DNA from: Burkholderia pyrrocinia
Lineage (GTDB): Bacteria; Pseudomonadota; Gammaproteobacteria; Burkholderiales; Burkholderiaceae
Length of the DNA stretch: 64,000 nucleotides
Assembly: GCF_022809715.1 (NCBI RefSeq)
Contig: NZ_CP094459.1
Span: 1,798,001-1,862,000, forward strand
Direction of reading: 5' to 3'
Shown here: piece after piece, positions 63,175-64,000 of the stretch
How the letters are laid out: every line of letters starts with the position of its first letter
Position numbering within the stretch: the stretch's first letter is position 1
Notes under the pieces: generated by a model
What the model was told of the DNA's origin: nothing
Database searches by the model: none
What the model saw: only the letters and a program-made list of their open reading frames with translations
Position numbers and translations under genes: made by a program

Positions 63175-64000
63175 ATGGCACATGCAGTGCGATTCCACGA
63201 AACCGGCGGCCCCGACGTGCTGCGCTGGGAAGCAGTCGACGTCGGCGACCCGGGCCCCGGCCAGGTGCGCCTGCGGCACGAGGCGGTCGGCCTGAACTTC
63301 GCCGATACCTATTTCCGCAGCGGCCTGTATCCGGTGCCGCTGCCGTCCGGCATCGGCGTCGAGGCGGCCGGCGTGGTCGAGGCCGTCGGCCCCGGCGTGA
63401 CGAACGTCGCCGCCGGCGATCGCGTGACCTACACGGGCTTCATCAACACGCTCGGCGCGTACAGCACCGAACGGCTGATCCCGGCCGCGCCGCTGATCCG
63501 GCTGCCGGACGGCATCGCGTGCGACACCGCCGCGGCGATGACGATGCGCGGGCTGACCTCCGCCTACCTGCTGCGCCGCATCCATGCGTTCGCGCCGGGC
63601 GACACGCTGCTGCTGCACGCGGCCGCCGGCGGTGTCGGGCTGATCGTGTCGCAATGGGCGAAGCTGCTCGGGCTCAAGGTGATCGGCACCGTGTCCAGCG
63701 AACACAAGGCCGACATCGCCCGCGCGCACGGCTGCGACCATACGATCGACTACAGCCGCGAGGATGTCGCGAAACGCGTGCGTGAACTGACGGACGGCGC
63801 CGGTGTCGACGTCGTGTTCGACAGCGTCGGCCGGGACACCTTCGAAGGCTCGCTCGATTCGCTGAAGCGGCGCGGACTGATGGTATGCGTCGGCACCGCG
63901 TCGGGCCCGATCCCGCCGTTCGATCCGCAACGCCTCGCGATGAAGGGCTCGCTGTACCTGACGCGCCCGGCGCTGGCCGACTATATCGCAGACCCGGCCG
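63175..64000 (+). CDS. Zinc-independent quinone oxidoreductase (QOR family), 3' partial
   Basis: 275 complete codons visible, cut by the window end. Medium-chain dehydrogenase fold without the catalytic zinc ligands: HAVRFHETGGPDVLRWE at the N terminus, LNFADTYFRSGLYPVPLPSGIGVEAAGVV near 44, and the NADPH-binding LLLHAAAGGVGLIVSQWAKLLG near 144, all typical of NADPH:quinone reductase. GGAGAAC precedes the ATG. Probably one electron-detoxifying unit with the upstream Usp-like gene. Confidence 0.92.
   Translation, partial: MAHAVRFHETGGPDVLRWEAVDVGDPGPGQVRLRHEAVGLNFADTYFRSGLYPVPLPSGIGVEAAGVVEAVGPGVTNVAAGDRVTYTGFINTLGAYSTERLIPAAPLIRLPDGIACDTAAAMTMRGLTSAYLLRRIHAFAPGDTLLLHAAAGGVGLIVSQWAKLLGLKVIGTVSSEHKADIARAHGCDHTIDYSREDVAKRVRELTDGAGVDVVFDSVGRDTFEGSLDSLKRRGLMVCVGTASGPIPPFDPQRLAMKGSLYLTRPALADYIADPA

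Noticed and set aside
1..64000. CRISPR arrays, tRNA/rRNA genes and intact insertion sequences
   Set aside because: I looked for regularly spaced repeats, cloverleaf-type segments and transposase motifs and saw none that I could support.

Overview
The window reads as core chromosome of a Burkholderia cepacia complex bacterium. It has very high G+C, the ornibactin siderophore gene order (orbI-orbJ-orbK-pvdA-orbA-pvdF-orbL), a Burkholderia-type porin, and a cobalamin locus mixing 'cob' and 'cbi' genes. Both ends cut genes: orbI at the left and a quinone oxidoreductase at the right.

Layout. 2-15567: the distal ornibactin operon on the + strand, with two NRPS genes, two paralogous acyltransferases, ornithine hydroxylase, hydroxyornithine formyltransferase and the TonB-dependent receptor. 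15.7-21.2 kb: a defence and stress patch with vapBC, an AbiEi/AbiEii-like pair, an M20 amidohydrolase, a BamE-like lipoprotein and an orphan parD with a parE remnant. 21.2-33.0 kb: the first cobalamin cluster. cobA-cobE-cobO-cobB (-) and a cobalt transporter-cobW-cobN-chlI-chlD series (+) diverge from two mirror-image cobalamin riboswitches. The chlI end carries an A7 slippery site followed by a two-part stem-loop, and the -1 frame is open into the VWA (ChlD-like) gene, so programmed frameshifting is likely. 33-35.2 kb: small housekeeping or unknown genes. 35.4-40.2 kb: a putative organic-acid operon (CoA transferase, CitMHS transporter, acyl-CoA dehydrogenase, IclR) with a striking nested palindrome at its promoter. 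40.4-41.8 kb: a secreted GH18 chitinase. 42.2-51.0 kb: the second cobalamin cluster, cobG-cobH-cobI-cbiG/cobJ (-, with its own riboswitch) divergent from cobL-cbiD-cobK-cobM (+). 51.3-53.1 kb: an MFS transporter and MarR regulator divergent over two operator copies. 53.1-56.9 kb: an accessory segment with a low-G+C four-gene set (caspase/CHAT-like protein, unknown protein, CCHC zinc knuckle, HNH nuclease) and a PHB depolymerase-like esterase. 56.9-64 kb: glutathione S-transferase, porin, a large MalT-like LuxR regulator, a Usp-hemerythrin-like fusion and a quinone oxidoreductase.

How it fits together. The ornibactin genes hydroxylate, formylate and acylate ornithine, assemble the tetrapeptide and take up its ferric form. 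The two cobalamin clusters carry most corrin-ring methylation, cobalt uptake and insertion, adenosylation and a,c-amidation steps, under at least three cobalamin riboswitches. No cobF, cobS or cobT is present here. CbiD, CbiG and ChlI/ChlD-type proteins take those places. The best candidates for under-described biology are the chlI/chlD frameshift element and the caspase/CHAT-HNH-zinc-knuckle islet.
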